Source: Letharia columbiana
Lineage: Eukaryota > Ascomycota > Lecanoromycetes > Lecanorales > Parmeliaceae
Length of the DNA: 64,000 nt
Assembly: GCF_014066305.1 (NCBI RefSeq)
Contig: NW_023501055.1
Span: forward strand, 248,001 to 312,000
Direction: 5' to 3'
The first letter of the stretch is position 1; every line of letters starts with the position of its first letter. Positions 21,956 to 34,406 of the stretch are shown here, in pieces. The notes beneath the pieces are model-generated. The model made no database searches and was not told the DNA's origin. It was given only the letters and a program-made list of their open reading frames with translations. The position numbers were made by a program, and so were the translations under genes.

Positions 21956-24900
21956 TTTCAAAGATGCGTTGACTTGAATATCTTTTGAAGCATACGAATA
22001 GACTCTGAAGCTGAAGCTCGCACAGCATGGAAGAAGCTGGTGCAAGCGAAATCTATACCCTTCAACAATGTAACAACTTGGTACCCATTCAACGCCGCAC
22101 GCATGCGGTTTGGACTAGAAGGCATCTACGCACGAAGATATAAGAAAGGGAACTGAAACGTGAGGAATGTATAAAGGAAACAAAGAATGTCTCAGACCGC
22201 TAATTTCATCGCTAAGCTGAATGCAGTGGTTGACCCGCTCCTTAGGATAGCTATAGTAATTCTTTCAAGATGCGATGAACATCGTACCGTAGGGGGAACA
22301 AGACTGGTTCTCTTAATAACTTCTCCCTTTACTTTGACGTGTGGAAGACGTGCTATCTGGAGGTTCCGTAGTAAGCAAAGGGACTAACCCGAAGGGGCTT
22401 AGAGTAGCCGGCAAGAAAGAGCTTACTGATTAGACAAGGTAGGTACGAGTTTATGATTAGTAATCAGACCTGCTTAGTCAGTCAGACGTAAGAAACGGAG
22501 ACATACAGTATCTGAGGCACTGCTCTGGTTAAACCTTACTTTCAGCTGATTTACTAATCGACCAAGGCCATTCGCCAGTCAGCCAGCTGTATCTGTAGAT
22601 CGACTTACCCATGAATTCACCTGTGGAAATTCAGCCTCTCACCCTATTATGCTTGGCCTGTACCACAAGGAGCACTACCTTACTCCTTCATAGTATAATA
22701 GCCAGCCTGATATTACAAGATCATTGGTCAGTCGGGTAAGTTTCTTGCTGCCAGGAACATTTGATTGAACACGACGGCGTCTCCATAGCGATATTGATAA
22801 CGGTAGCAGTATGAATGCGATTCTTCCCGTTCTGCAATCGTCAGCTTGTGTGAGGTGATGGCACGGTGCAGCTGCAATAAACTGGGTTGGAGTGAGGACG
22901 ACAAGAAAAGTAGTTTACAGCGGCACTGGGCCACTTGTAAATGCCTAGGTCAGTTACAATCAACCAGCAGCTGTACCAAATGACCTGTCGATCTACGAAG
23001 CAGCTGCCGTATGTACAAGTGCGTCAGGGAAATTTATAGATAAGCTGACTTTACGCTTACTGCAGAGCGGCACACCCCTTTCTCTGTAAACACAGCTTCA
23101 TTTCTTCACAGGCTATACAGACCATCCCCCCAAGACCGGCTGAATGGAAGCTCTGGTCGGTGGCACCCCAAGAATGCAGCTTCCGAATTTGAACGCACTC
23201 CGATGTTGCTACCTATAAAGCGATGACTTATACACAAGAGCTTCTATCTTCTCGGGAGATCTATTCTACACACACAGGCTTCTGCGCTGACTGAATCTCA
23301 AGTTCATTCATGTGTATGCGTATCCGTGCCCGACTCGTGGAGTGCGTTATCAAAGGACACGCGTGGGAATTCTGCAGTGTCCGGGAAGTGCCTTTTGTCC
23401 AATCCAGCCTCGAAGCCCGTTCCGTAGTAACACCCTTCGTGTCCAAAAGTTTCAGACGACTAACTCGGATATAGGGGTGTGTCAAGATTTGGAGGTGTAC
23501 CTCCGAAGAAAGAAGGCGTGCCTCGACGATTTTCGAAAAGAAAGACTTCTTTATTCAGTGGCAAAGTTTGATCTTAGTTCCACTTTTCGGCTCACTTTAG
23601 CAAGATCGATGGGTTTTTATGGCTTGGGGCGAGTGGACACGAAGGGTTTTGAGAAAACGCCGGACGAGCCTCTTGCACGTGGAGTGACAATTTGGGGCTA
23701 CACAGACCTCAGATCCCTTTTCTCCTGACATAATCAAAATACAAATATATCAAGCCGGCGTAACTATTTATGTGAATATAGATGCACTGATAATGTCCCG
23801 CAGCTGATGGGTCCGTGGAGGGAAAGAAGGATTTTACAGCGGAAAGAAAAACTACCCCATCTAAACCGTGACGAAAACATTGCTGAATCGATTCCTTCCG
23901 AATGAAAGACAAGTCTATGAACCATAGAGAACGAGAATACCATCATCCTCTACGGCATTTCGAATGGTTCGCCGTAAGAGAAAGCCACTAACGCGCCAGG
24001 TACATCATTTTCCCGCCATGAGGACGTTAAACTTCGATGCAGTATAGGGAGCTTCGGATTTGTCCGGCGCGGCCCATCATGAAACAAGGTCAGCAAACAT
24101 AGTTTAGAGTCGCCACCAGGCTAGATTAGCTGTGATCGGTCTCAGTATGGGATCCGTAGGGCCGGCCCGATAATAGAGCACACGTCTCCAAGACCTAGAT
24201 CGAGCAACTCGAGACCGAGCAAACCCTAATCACAACATCAGCCATATCCACACTCGCCACGTCCATGAAACCAATCGCCAAGATCAGTATATCAAAGGAG
24301 ACACACCTATAAAATGCCCTCGGTTTCCCAAACAATTTTTTCCTTCATGGTCCATCAAAGACATCTCTCCACTCTCTAATCGCTCAGCAGTTACAGTGAC
24401 ATTTCAAGGCTTCCAGCTGTTCCATTGTCTCTTATTAGCCAGCCAAGTCTCTAGCACGGTCGTTGTGCAAAATGCCACAGTGCCTATTCTGCCTTAATAA
24501 ATGAGCCCGCTCCGTATTTCCGCCTAGAAGTCGACTATCCAAGCCAAAGAGCTGAATCATGAACAGTAGGATGATCTCGATGCTACCCCAGTACTCGAGA
24601 GCCCCATCGACACCTACAAAAGTCTGCCCTTCAACACTTTCGTTCTCGCCGGACCATCTACACCCGGCGTAAAGGTTGGCGGCGTCGCCAACCAATCCCC
24701 ACCAAACGCCGTGCTGACTTTCGTGGCTGAGACATTGACAGATGGCACACCTTCCATCGTCGTCGCGAAGCCTTACAAGTCTTGGAGCCTCTGAGATCCA
24801 AGCCAGCGATGGTCAAGAGATCGCGCTCGCATCATTCACTTTTACGCCGCCTCCAAACCCAGTTACTACTGTGCCAATGATCCATGCTATTCTTCCGAGC

Positions 24901-27073
24901 ACCTTCCACCTGCCGCTTTACAATGTCACCATCGTGCAAATCGATACGCTGGTGGCTTCGAAGATAGATAACCTCCACTACGACGTATCGACTTAAAAGA
25001 GATATGCCTGTGTGCGTGGATAGCATCGGAACTTGAGGACTCGGGTGTCTTTGCGGTTTGATGCCAAGACACTCTAGCCCTCCGTCAAGAGCTTTCGCCA
25101 GGTCATACTTGACCCTTCTAGAACTCCGGGATCATGGGCACAAGTCTTCTTTAACCCTCGCCAACATTGAAGCTTGTACGCCAGCATCATGAGCAGGCGG
25201 TGGGTGGCTGTCGCCGTCGCAAGGTTGACAATGATAGAACCCCAGGAATCTTGGCAAGGACTATGCTTACTTAGTTGCATCGCTTGACTTTATAAAAATG
25301 CCAAGTCTTGTCCGCACGTGATACAAGGATAACGTAGCTACATGCTGACTTGACGAATCCTACTTACAATATGCGTCCTCGTCGCGAGTAAGAAATATTA
25401 GATACCCGAGACCGCCTAGTATGCTTGCTTGGCACATGGCATGAATTCTTGACAGGAGCATTGCACAAGCCTTGGCTGACCTCATAAGTACCAACGGCTC
25501 CATAGTAGACAGATTACCAATCTCACACATCACAAGCCGGGTCTTATACACTGTAAGCTACCACCGGTCGGGTCCTTGTTACTATGATGCCAAACTCACG
25601 GCGGCCAACACTATTTCACCCCTCCTCCTGGTACTTATGCGCCGCATTCACAATAGTACACAATCCGAAATTGTCATCGACGCGCCCGCGGCGATCTCCA
25701 TTTTCGGGAAACCGACCGGACAAAGAGGGAGTCTCCAACTGAAATCCAGATACATACCGCAGGAAACATAGACCACGCTTCCGTTTGTGTCCAGACTTGT
25801 CGCACCTGACGGTCACCACAGTTGATAATATCGTAGGCCGCTTTCAGGATATCTTGTCCTGGTGCTGTTTCTGGGGAGATGATTCAGCCGCCATCCGCGG
25901 GCCTGCAGCCGAAGTGACAGATCAATCCTGTTGTTGCTGCGTCGGAGACGGAGGTTGGGATATGGGTATTCCCAAAGCGATTCGATAAGAGGTGAGTGTC
26001 GATGGTGTTTGCAGGAGCTGCGAGGCAGCGTTTGGCGGAGGCGAGCGACAATGTGCCAATCTTGCCGGCGGAAGGCAATACAAGTGCGCTGGATGTGGCA
26101 ACGGAGTACAAGACGAGCGTAGTTGATAAAAATAACAGTTTCCATGATCATGACGGGCTATGGTGGCGAGGGGAACCTACATTAGCAAAAGATGTGCATG
26201 ACAACTCCAGCACCAAGGCCGAGAGCAAGGCAATCGTGAAAAGTCGAATGTTGATTGTTCATATCTGTGCGCTTCGATCGATAGCTAGTCGCCATGGTGG
26301 GCTCGCGGCTCTCTTATTGGCGCAGTGAATGTTGGGATTCGCACATAGCGGTTGCGGTTGCGGTTTGAGACACTGCGACAGCGCGGGCTTCTCTGAGATT
26401 ATTGACAATAGTAGGATGCCACGTACGACCCTTGCACTAACACTTGAAAGCGTACAACCTATGTTTCAACAAAGGTAGTCAATGAAACAAGTACAACATC
26501 CCTAGCGGCGGCAAGCCGCTACTGAATTGCAGTATTGCTTCCGACTGCCGTGTTTCTCTGAAGGGTCAGCCATCATACTGAAGGGATAAGGTGGCGAGAA
26601 GCATTGTCACTGTAGTCGCTATGCCTGGAGGTTCTCGACTCGTCAAGGCCTCTTACTTGAGCGGAAAAATGAAGAATCTGTGAAGTTAGAACTGGCAAGC
26701 TGGTTGAAAGAGCATAGGTATGGTGGGACACGGTGTGAATCAGGGGAAGGTGAGGATGAAACACGGAATGACCTCGTTGACTTCGGCGTAGTATTATACT
26801 TGGCAGGAATAGATGGATGACAGAGATTGCAAGATGGTGTAGAATTCCAAAATTGAAAAGAAGCAGGGATCATGTAGTAAGTTAGTAGGGTGACGGGATG
26901 CCGACGAGGACGCGACACGCGCGAAATGAGATACTGTTTCGAAAAAGGCAATGCGATATTTAAACACTACGCGCGACGAGGATGAAAACAGTAGCCACAA
27001 AGATAGCGGTGGTGGAAAGATCCCTCAGACATTGGACGTTGATGTAGGAAGTGCTTTCTATTGTTGTCACATG
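21956..27073. other. 5.1 kb gene-poor spacer with decayed coding shreds
   Basis: No intact gene is supported. A plus-strand stretch at about 24,590-24,990 reads as coherent secretory-type sequence (for example LPFNTFVLAGPSTPGVKVGG) but changes frame at least once and lacks a start. A minus-strand stretch at 26,111-25,884 (KIGTLSLASAKRCLAAPANT...) is similar in character and ends at a stop inside what looks like one continuous domain. I cannot name either. Positions 22,000-24,400 and 26,200-27,070 show nothing. Confidence 0.4.
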
Positions 27074-28204
27074 CTAGGTGACGATATTCGGTAGATCCAT
27101 ATTAGTCCGTGTCAAGTTATTACCAATGGACTGGCCTCCGTACATAGACACATTTTGGGATTCCGAACCACCACTCAATGTCGTGTTTGCATCGATCTCC
27201 ATTAATTCAACACTACCGAACGACGGCCTAGCCACCCGTGGAAAATCTGTGCATCCTAACCGAATGTCTGCCACACGTTCATCAGCAGTGCCAAAAACAT
27301 GTGAAATCATACTGATGAGCTATAGAAGGGAATCAAGCCAAAGTCATGGAACCAACTCACTGGCAGCATAAAACACAAAGTTCTGCGCGTTGTTCACAGC
27401 ACTGCTGGCAGCCAACCACATGCAGTTGTTAGCAGTCGAAACATCTGTTACAAGCCCGCTCCTGGCATAGATGTAAGCATGCGCTAGCTCATGCAATATT
27501 ACCCAGAGCTGGAATTGGACTAGGCGCCCGCCACCCTCTCTGAAGCGATTGAAATGCGGGTCCACAGGTAAGCAAGTAGACTTTGACGACGAGGGAATGG
27601 CGGCGTACGTCCAGAAAGCGGGACACAGTACAATGTAATTTTTGAGAAACCTTGTGCCAACGATAGCGAATGCATGTACTGGGCTTTGGTGACAAGCTGT
27701 ATATGCGTCCAACTGTCTCCCTCCCTGCCCCCCAGGTTCTAACGACCAGGTAAGTTGTTCGTAAGCTGTGACACATACAAATTGGGGGGTGATTGGTGCT
27801 CCAAAGAGTTCAGGGGGGGCATCTTTTAGAGCGTGGGGTCCGGGAGAGGTGGGCGCGCCTGTCGTGATGTTTGAGAGGAGGTCGTACACAATCGGAGCGA
27901 AAGCAATATTCTTGAAGAAAGTGGTATACGCGGGGCTGGAAAAAGGTCGGGAAACATCGTCGAGGACCGGTTGGAGTGTGTCAATAAGGGTGTTGATAAG
28001 AACGGAGACTGATGGAGTGCGGGTGCCGCAATTGTATATATGGTAAGGTCCTGTTTGAACACCTTTCAAGGCTGCAATGAACGTCAGTGGTCGGTTACAG
28101 ATAGACGGATGAGGAAACGTACGCGCTATATACTGAGGTCTCGCACATGCTAAGCTCAATAGACTCAGGAACAACCAGTATCGCTCTATGAACAAGTTTT
28201 GCAT
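27074..28204 (-). CDS. Secreted HExxH zinc metallopeptidase, aspzincin/M35-like
   Basis: Three exons on the minus strand, 28,204-28,123, 28,071-27,361 and 27,267-27,074. The introns are 51 nt (GTACGT...TTGCAG) and 93 nt (GTGAGT...GGCAG), giving 328 aa. The ATG at 28,204 yields a signal peptide (MQNLFIERYWLFLSLLSLACA). The catalytic helix is LWVILHELAHAYIYARSG, with zinc ligands His221, Glu222 and His225. It is followed by an Asp-containing loop (GLVTDVSTANNC) and by AVNNAQNFVFYAA, which resembles the N-A-x-x-Y segment C-terminal to the active site of deuterolysin-like (M35) enzymes. Splicing the last intron joins this segment to NIRLGCTDFPRVA with a conserved-looking Cys. A Ser/Asn-rich tail follows. 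The protein is probably extracellular and proteolytic. The zincin call is firm; the M35 assignment is probable; the last intron choice is inferred from frame and family pattern. Confidence 0.75.
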
Positions 28205-28559
28205 CCTGAGGATGTTGCAGCATGAAATATGCCAAGGTAAATGAGGATGCAGGATCTGGCGAGATGCATAAGTTATATTCGGCACGTGGAGAGGAATCAC
28301 TTCGCGTATACATAGACTTTTCGTATGGACAACAACGAAGATAAGGCTGACGCAGCGACGCAATTGCGTCGAGGCTGTTGTGAAACATGTCGCGTATCTG
28401 CTGTTAACATCCGAGCCTGAGATTAGCGCGCAAACCCAAAGTACGAAGTACCACTATAGCCGCCCCAGCAAGACTGGCAAATCATAAGGGTAGTAAACCC
28501 GACCTTACTCGCTAGACAACAAGGTCCATCTTGATCTACCTTGGCATCTCTGCTTCCTC
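28205..28559. other. Short spacer
   Basis: Contains the metallopeptidase promoter side and the 3' flank of the F-box pseudogene. No gene is seen. Confidence 0.4.
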
Positions 28560-29879
28560 TTATGTTTCATTCCAAAGCTTCGGTATTCGGAGATGACCTG
28601 TCAACGAAATGCCGCTGGCCCTGAATATATTCAACAGGTCAATCGGATATTGCCATGGCAGGCTTCTACATCTAAGCTTCGAAACAGTCCCTTTCACAAC
28701 GTCCAGCTCCGACATGACGGTAGATTCGAGATTCGGATAATGCTCTGTTTTTTGCGCGGCAATCTCCACGAGCCAGGAGCCGTCTGAAAACATTGTCTCA
28801 TTGTAACACGGGTTACCGAAGTTGGGTGTATGGAGGCGATCGGCGGAGTGGGAAAGGCCACCTTTCGAACTGAATTCAATCTGCACTTCCGAATTAGTAA
28901 GGTTAAGATAAGAGCCCCAAGATCTAACGTACTATGATTTCCTCAATGTTTCTTGGCATGAGAGCCCAGACCCCACTACGATCCTCGCTTGGCTTTGCCG
29001 ACTCAAGGAAGAAAGAGCTTGACACGAGACCCCATCGGAGTGCGCTGCAACCTGTGAGGTCTGGGTTTGAGCCGTCATGGCGGGGCCACCCAACGCCATC
29101 AACAATAAGCGCAAGATTGATGAATGTCTCTTGGACGGGACGGAGCATGAGTGTCGAGGACCGCGGCGAGAATGTGTCCATCATCTCGTGCTTGTTTCTG
29201 TTATTGAAAGGCTGCCGAAACCTTCCCGGCATGACACAATGTAAAGATGTGCGTCGTCGAGGACAGGAGAGTATCGAATCCATGTCTCGCGGGTTTACAG
29301 GAGTCCAGCAGGTATCGATTTGATCAACACTGGACGCCCGCATGGGAGAATCCACATTATCTGTGATCTCGGGATCGCGGACCTCGCGGACTCCATCAAC
29401 GTTCAAATTCCTGAAAATTGGGGAGTTTCAGGAAATGAAAGATCTCAGAAGCCGATATGGTAGGAAGATCAAGCTCGAGGCTGCGCATTTCAGGGAATGG
29501 ATTCTGGTAAAAGGCTGGTAGATGAATCTGGAGGTGGGCGCAGGGAGACCTCCAACTGGCGTAAGGCCGTGAGCCTGGCGAGAAGACTGTTGAGAGTCTC
29601 ACAGGTATTGACCGTTTCATTCATGCCACAGCATAAGACATGGGCCTTGTGGGTGTACTCCGCAATCTCAGGTCACTCAGCACACGCTCTCATGAACATT
29701 TGGCAGCGCCCGAAGTCACCAGTGGACAATTTGAAGTGGATGTCCCGTGGCAACACGATGCGGACCAAGGCACTCAATCGACACGATACAAGGGCTATGC
29801 GACAAAGCTGATCTTTGTAATCTGTTAGGTAGCCGAGTACCTGCATCAGAAGCTTCTCTGGTAATTGTAGGAGATGCAT
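28560..29879 (-). pseudogene. F-box protein pseudogene
   Basis: The ATG at 29,879 begins MHLLQLPEKLLMQVLGYL then CRIALVSCRLSALVR, a canonical F-box head. The following text is one continuous protein only if three lesions are ignored. A TGA occurs after RCQMFMRACAE (about 29,673), and the same frame then resumes (EYTHKAHVLCCGMNE). A one-base deletion is needed before FYQNPFPEMRSLELDLP (about 29,510), and a one-base insertion after FLKLPNFQ (about 29,410). Beyond that comes a 160-codon open block (VREVRDPEITDNVDS... to 28,924) and, after a likely intron, a final block ending RIPKLWNET at 28,560. The parent would have been an F-box protein with an unknown ligand domain, an SCF adaptor by analogy. 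The density of lesions makes sequencing error unlikely. Confidence 0.72.
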
Positions 29880-30839
29880 CCTGTTAACGACGCCGGTCGC
29901 TGCCAATTCCGTGCAGGTATTGGTCGCATGTAAAATTGCCTGATGCGCTGGGGTTTGTCCAACGACAAATTGACAATCCTCGAAGGGCTTCAGGTAGAGA
30001 TTGTGTATCAACGGGTGGACGGATACACGGCTGTTGCCCAGAAGCAGGACGGGATTTTGCTAACCGTTACGACTAGACCAAAAGGTGATCAGTAGTAGTC
30101 CGTCACTACACAGTAACTTATACTATTTGTAGGCAAGAAAGCGTATAACCGCTTTCCCACACATCTCTTGCTTGCACAGAACATGTCTAATTAATAGGGT
30201 TAATTAGAAGTTGGTTTACTAGTGTCAGTCGGAAGGTGCTTCCTGCGGGGTCTTTCTTTCTTGCTAGCCATATGTAGTATAGCTTGCTTGGCTGGATCCT
30301 TAAGATCCTTCGGATCCTTCCTCCATAGAATCTACATCCTCTTCTACCCACACGGACTGATCCTTGCTACCTTGTTCTTTGTATCTTGTTTTTTGTTTTC
30401 GCTACGCAGTAATCATGGCCCCACTATTCGCTACGCTCATTTAGGAGATTGCGTTTCAAGGAAAAGCCCGAGTAACTGGGTAGGCCTGGAATTACACATC
30501 TGCAATGAGGTACTGCTCCTCCTAACAGCATTTTCTGCTCGTATGATTTCCATTACGAGGGAAAGGACTTCGTGTGTTCGGACGGTAGTAGATACAAGGA
30601 CAACCACCTTCCTCGTCGGTGCTAGCACTGCCGTACCCCACCTAGGATGAAGTGAGGCTGAAAGCAGGTTTCGACGGCCTCCGGGTTACACCGTCTACAC
30701 AACAGCATTACTGTACTATCAGCCTTGGTCGTTGCGCTCTCGGTTTGACCCTGCTATACCAAGACGTCAAGACCGCCCAAGCGCCGCAACGACAACAACG
30801 CCGCATCATCGGACCTGTTTACCAAATGCTCAGCTTGCA
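29880..30839. other. Spacer with relic sequence
   Basis: No gene is supported. It holds the first copy of a 24-nt motif repeated at 32,639 and an AT-richer stretch at 30,060-30,220. Confidence 0.4.
30417..30440 (+). repeat. 24-nt direct repeat, copy 1
   Basis: The segment beginning GGCCCCACTATTC and ending CTACGCTCAT matches 32,639-32,662 at 23 of 24 positions in the same orientation, 2.2 kb apart, bracketing the HET pseudogene block. Confidence 0.7.
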
Positions 30840-31720
30840 CAACACGCGTCTTTTACGCACGACGATCCGAAGAGTTCTTCGGTAGCAAAGTCCCTAAATA
30901 TGCAATTTCGTCGCACAGATGGGGGAGAAAGAGGTAAATCTCCAGGATTTCGAGGATGGTAAGGAGCAAGCATGGCCAGGTTTCGTGAAGATCAGAGGTT
31001 GTCGCTCACTTGCGGAATCGCGAGGGTTCGACTGGGTCTGTATCGATACTTGTTGCATCGACAAGAAGAGCAGCGCTGAGCTATTTCGAAGCAATCAATT
31101 CGATGTTCCGTTGGTACGTCGAAGCTGGGAAACGCTACGCCTATCTTTTCGACGTGCGAAGGATCCAAGCCTTGGACATCAGGAGAAGTTTCGCGCAGAG
31201 CGCATGGTTTACTCGTGTATGGACTCTCCAGGAACTTACTGCCCCTTCCAAAGTCATCTTCTTTGATTGCAAGTGGAATTGCATTAGAATGAAAAAGGAA
31301 ATATCGACAGATGTTTCGACCGTGACGGTATTGGAGTCCAGTGTCTGAAAAATATGCACAAAGCGAGCGTGGCCACTGAAATGTGCTGGGTCTCTAGACG
31401 ACAAACAGAGTGGAACATATTGCCAATCGCCTGCTACCTTCTCCGCATATTCGATGTCAACATGTCATTACTATATGGCGAAGGGAGAAAAGTATTTCTC
31501 AGACTTGAGCTCGAGATAGTCAAATAGTCAGATGACGAGTCAATCTTCGCCTGGACTTCGACTTTTGCACAAGACCCTTCTGGTATGCTCGCCCTTTGGC
31601 CTGGTTCATTCGCAGACTCAACAAACACCGCGGCTCCTGAATCCAGCTTCTCCAATCACGCCAATCGGATGGGGATCCTGGAAACAACCCATACTCAATG
31701 ACGAACAAAGGTTTGAAATT
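30840..31720 (+). pseudogene. HET-domain (heterokaryon incompatibility) pseudogene
   Basis: Across shifting frames the HET domain is unmistakable. KVPKYAISSHRWG (30,890-30,925) leads to the block EKEVNLQDFEDG and GFDWVCIDTCCIDKKSSAEL (to about 31,080). Another frame gives EAINSMFRWYVEAGKRYAYL (31,090-31,150) and SAWFTRVWTLQELTAP (31,200-31,250). A third gives CYLLRIFDVNMSLLYGEGRK (31,430-31,490), a TAG at about 31,528, then SDDESIFAWTS and the LALWPGSFADS segment. At least three frame changes and several stops separate blocks that are normally contiguous, and no intron consensus explains them all. Intact HET proteins trigger cell death on fusion of incompatible hyphae. This copy is dead and 3'-degraded beyond about 31,720. 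Confidence 0.85.
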
Positions 31721-31914
31721 TACCGTACCACATTGGGGCTTTCCAACGATCCTACTCAACTGTTGAAGGACCAGTCCGAAGGGTCGTTATGCCACCATGA
31801 TCAGGCTGCCATTTGACCCTTTATCATTATCGCCTTCGTCAGAGTGTCTGTCATTGGAAGGGGAAGGAGAATTCTTTCGCTTGATACTAGTACGACGGGT
31901 CGACATCTTATGTT

Positions 31915-32458
31915 TCAATTTTGATAACAGAACGTCAATCCTTCCACCCATTTAGTCTCTTTGTCTTCGGGTCTTTTCTTCTCAGGCGTCGATAAGGGAG
32001 CAGGGTCTGATGTTGAGGGAGTGATAGCGCCTTGTTGCTCGTGGGAGCTCGGGCTCTGCCAATCAGACCACTCCAGCTTAAAGCTGTCCATACGCTTCTC
32101 ATAACCGTCCAAATCTTGACCTTCTTGTCCCACAGCAAGGTCTTGCCATATCTTCCAAAGGGGCCTGCGCTACTTCTGGGAACTCTTTCTCTATCTGATC
32201 TCTCTCCTTCTGTTCTTCATTTTTTCGCAGCTTGGCGAGACTCTTTACGTATTTGGGGACGAGCAAGATGAACGGGATGCCGACACCCAACGTGAAGGCC
32301 GCGGTCACAACAACACTGCTGACTATGATAGTCCGCATAGTCCATCTTTCTGCTCTCGCAATATTCTGATCGTGACAAAACTTGTTTCGTTTTGCCCTGA
32401 ACTCTTCAAAGGCTGTCTGCTCAAATTTCTGGTTGAGGATCTTCTTTCAGTTGGCAAG
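31915..32458 (-). pseudogene. Remnant of a single-pass membrane protein gene
   Basis: On the minus strand a charged helix (KILNQKFEQTAFEEFRAKRN, from about 32,450) leads into ARAERWTMR. A transmembrane helix follows (IIVSSVVVTAAFTLGVGIPF, about 32,335-32,280), then a basic KYVKSLAKLRKNEEQKERD stretch and EFPEVAQAPLE. The frame then shifts by one near 32,150 and continues as GQEGQDLDGYEKRMDSFKLE, with a Ser/Pro/Thr-rich tail to a stop at 31,915. Upstream sequence is in a different frame, so either exons are unplaced or the gene is broken. No name is given; such helix-TM-helix proteins are common in fungal genomes. Confidence 0.4.
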
Positions 32459-32636
32459 TTTTGATAGAAAGAAGTGATTGCGGCTCGGATGACTTTTTTG
32501 AAGCTTCTCAAACTTTGCTCTATGAAAAGGTGTCACCTATAGACCACGCTATGAGTAGATTTGAGCTAGAATCGAGGCAATATTTCTTGGCAACCCCACA
32601 AAGCAGACGAGGGGGTCACTAAGCAACACACTATTC

Positions 32637-32681
32637 GTGGCCCCACTATTCTCTACGCTCATAAGCGAAGAGTGTGGCCAC
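32637..32681. repeat. Hairpin-forming inverted repeat containing copy 2 of the 24-nt motif
   Basis: GTGGCCCCACTATTC (32,637-32,651) and GAAGAGTGTGGCCAC (32,667-32,681) are reverse complements at 13 of 15 positions with a 15-nt loop. The left arm plus loop is the 24-nt motif also found at 30,417. It could be the end of a non-autonomous element. Confidence 0.6.
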
Positions 32682-32772
32682 AACTCACACAATTTCTTTC
32701 TAATCTCTTGACTTACCACTCATATCCAGCCACCAACCTTCCTCGTGGCAATCGTCTTCCTAAATCACAGCC

Positions 32773-34406
32773 ATGAAGCTCGTTGACCTGCCCCCTGAGC
32801 TCCTGCAGGAGATCCTGCGGCATGCTGTCGTTACAGTGGGCCTTCACCGCGCATTTCGACTGAGACTGGTTAGCAGTAGGTAGCTGATCCACCACATTGG
32901 AATATCTAAAAACTGATCTGCGTCCCAGAGTTGATCGACTGTGAAGCTCTGCGAGCCATCTTTGCCACTCACCTCATTCAAGAAAGACGATACCGAAACA
33001 TCGATCCTATAGGTATCCCCATCGTATCAAAGTATTTGGAGTCGAGAAGTCTGGCCGATGCAGCAAAGAACAATGCGTTCACAGCCGAAATTCGGAATAC
33101 TACAGATGCACTCATGGAAGAGGAGGAAGATGAGTCCTCGGGACTGGTTTGGAGGAAGCACATCCACGCACTGTGCTGTGCAGCCACAAAAACCATGGGC
33201 TGCTCTTTGGTGATCGATCACCTGAACGCCGGTTTGACAGATAATGTTGTGACGGGACAAGGGTCACAAAACGTTTTGGCAGCAGCGGCATATACCGGAA
33301 GACTTGCAAGAGTCCAATCTATGATTGAAGAGGGCAGTGACACAAATGCCACAAGCGATTACTTCGGAACACCCTTACAAGCCGCGGCTAGTGGAGGCCA
33401 TATGGATTCTGTCTTATTGCTTCTCGAGAAGGAAGCCGACGCCATGACGTCCTTGGTACCCGCCAGTTCTACGTCTCGCTACTCTTCCGCTTACGAAAAT
33501 ATCGTGACCGCTCTACGGGCCGCATCAACGGCAGGCCATGAGGATATCGTTCGGCTGCTCTCGGATTCGAAATACGAATTCGAAGATTCACACAGGGTTT
33601 TCCAATTCGCTGCTTGTGACGCTGCGCAAATGGGTCATGCAAGTATAGTGCGCTTCTTACTAGACCGAATCGAAACCGCAAGACGACCACGGTTGCAAGA
33701 ACTGATACTCTTGGCTGTTTCAGAACATGGCCATGAGACCATTGCTCAGTGGATGCTTGACCTTGGGACCAACATTCATGCTGGTCTAGGGAATAGAGAC
33801 CCGCCGATACAAAGAGCGGTTGCCGGAGGTTACTATAGAATTGTGCAGTTACTGCTAGCCGGAGGCGCAAGCCAGGTAGAGGGCAGGCACGGAACGCTGT
33901 TGCACCAAGCCGCCTGGAGAGGCTTTGTCAAAGTTGCGCAAGTGCTGATCGATCATGGTGCCGACATCGATGCCTGCCGGCCCACTCCAATCGTCGTGGC
34001 CGCAGACTGTGGGCATGTGGACATGGTCCAGTTCTTGATAGAGAAAGGGGCAAACTTGGGTCTAGAGGCGAGCGGCCATATGGCGCTCAGCTGTGCTGCA
34101 CGGAATGGTCACGAGTCAGTCATACGCTTACTCGTTGGGGGCGGCGTTGATGTCGACGGTACTGACGAAGAGCGCAATCCATTGCTGAACGCAATCCTTG
34201 AAGGGCATAATCAAGTGGCGAAGGTGTTGGTGGAACTAGGAGCGGAGAGGAAGGATCCCTCGCAAAACAAATTCGCTAAGGAACATGCGAAGTTCCTCGC
34301 CAGAGGTAGTTACGGGAAAGGCCATCGCTTGAAGGCCAAGATTTCTTATGACGAGCATATGCTAACTTTCCAACGCCTCGCCAAATCTCTTTTCCCCCCG
34401 GAGTGA
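32773..34406 (+). CDS. F-box/ankyrin-repeat protein
   Basis: Two exons, 32,773-32,875 and 32,929-34,406. The 53-nt GTAGGT...CCCAG intron is phase 1, giving 526 aa. Exon 1 is almost exactly the F-box start: MKLVDLPPELLQEILRHAV. It continues across the splice as FRLRLVSKLIDCEALRAIF, which confirms the junction. After a spacer with an acidic patch (EEEEDESSG), about ten ankyrin repeats run from residue about 140 to 500. They are recognisable by TPLQAAASGGHMDSVLLLLE, LHQAAWRGFVKVAQVLIDHG, VAADCGHVDMVQFLIEKG and LSCAARNGHESVIRLLV. F-box plus ankyrin proteins are presumed substrate receptors for SCF ligases, and this architecture is expanded in filamentous ascomycetes. The reading frame is intact. 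Confidence 0.88.

Noticed and set aside
23312..23728. 138-codon plus-strand frame
   Set aside because: The ATG is present but the translation has no domain, signal or compositional coherence. It overlaps an equally plausible minus-strand frame; likely open by chance.
24590..24996. Possible secreted-protein gene (LPFNTFVLAGPSTPGV...)
   Set aside because: The sequence looks protein-like but shifts frame, has no start or defined end, and matches no family I can name. Recorded only as a shred in the spacer entry.
25813..26151. Minus-strand 75- and 112-codon overlapping frames
   Set aside because: One has coding character but stops mid-domain and no start or splice plan could be justified.
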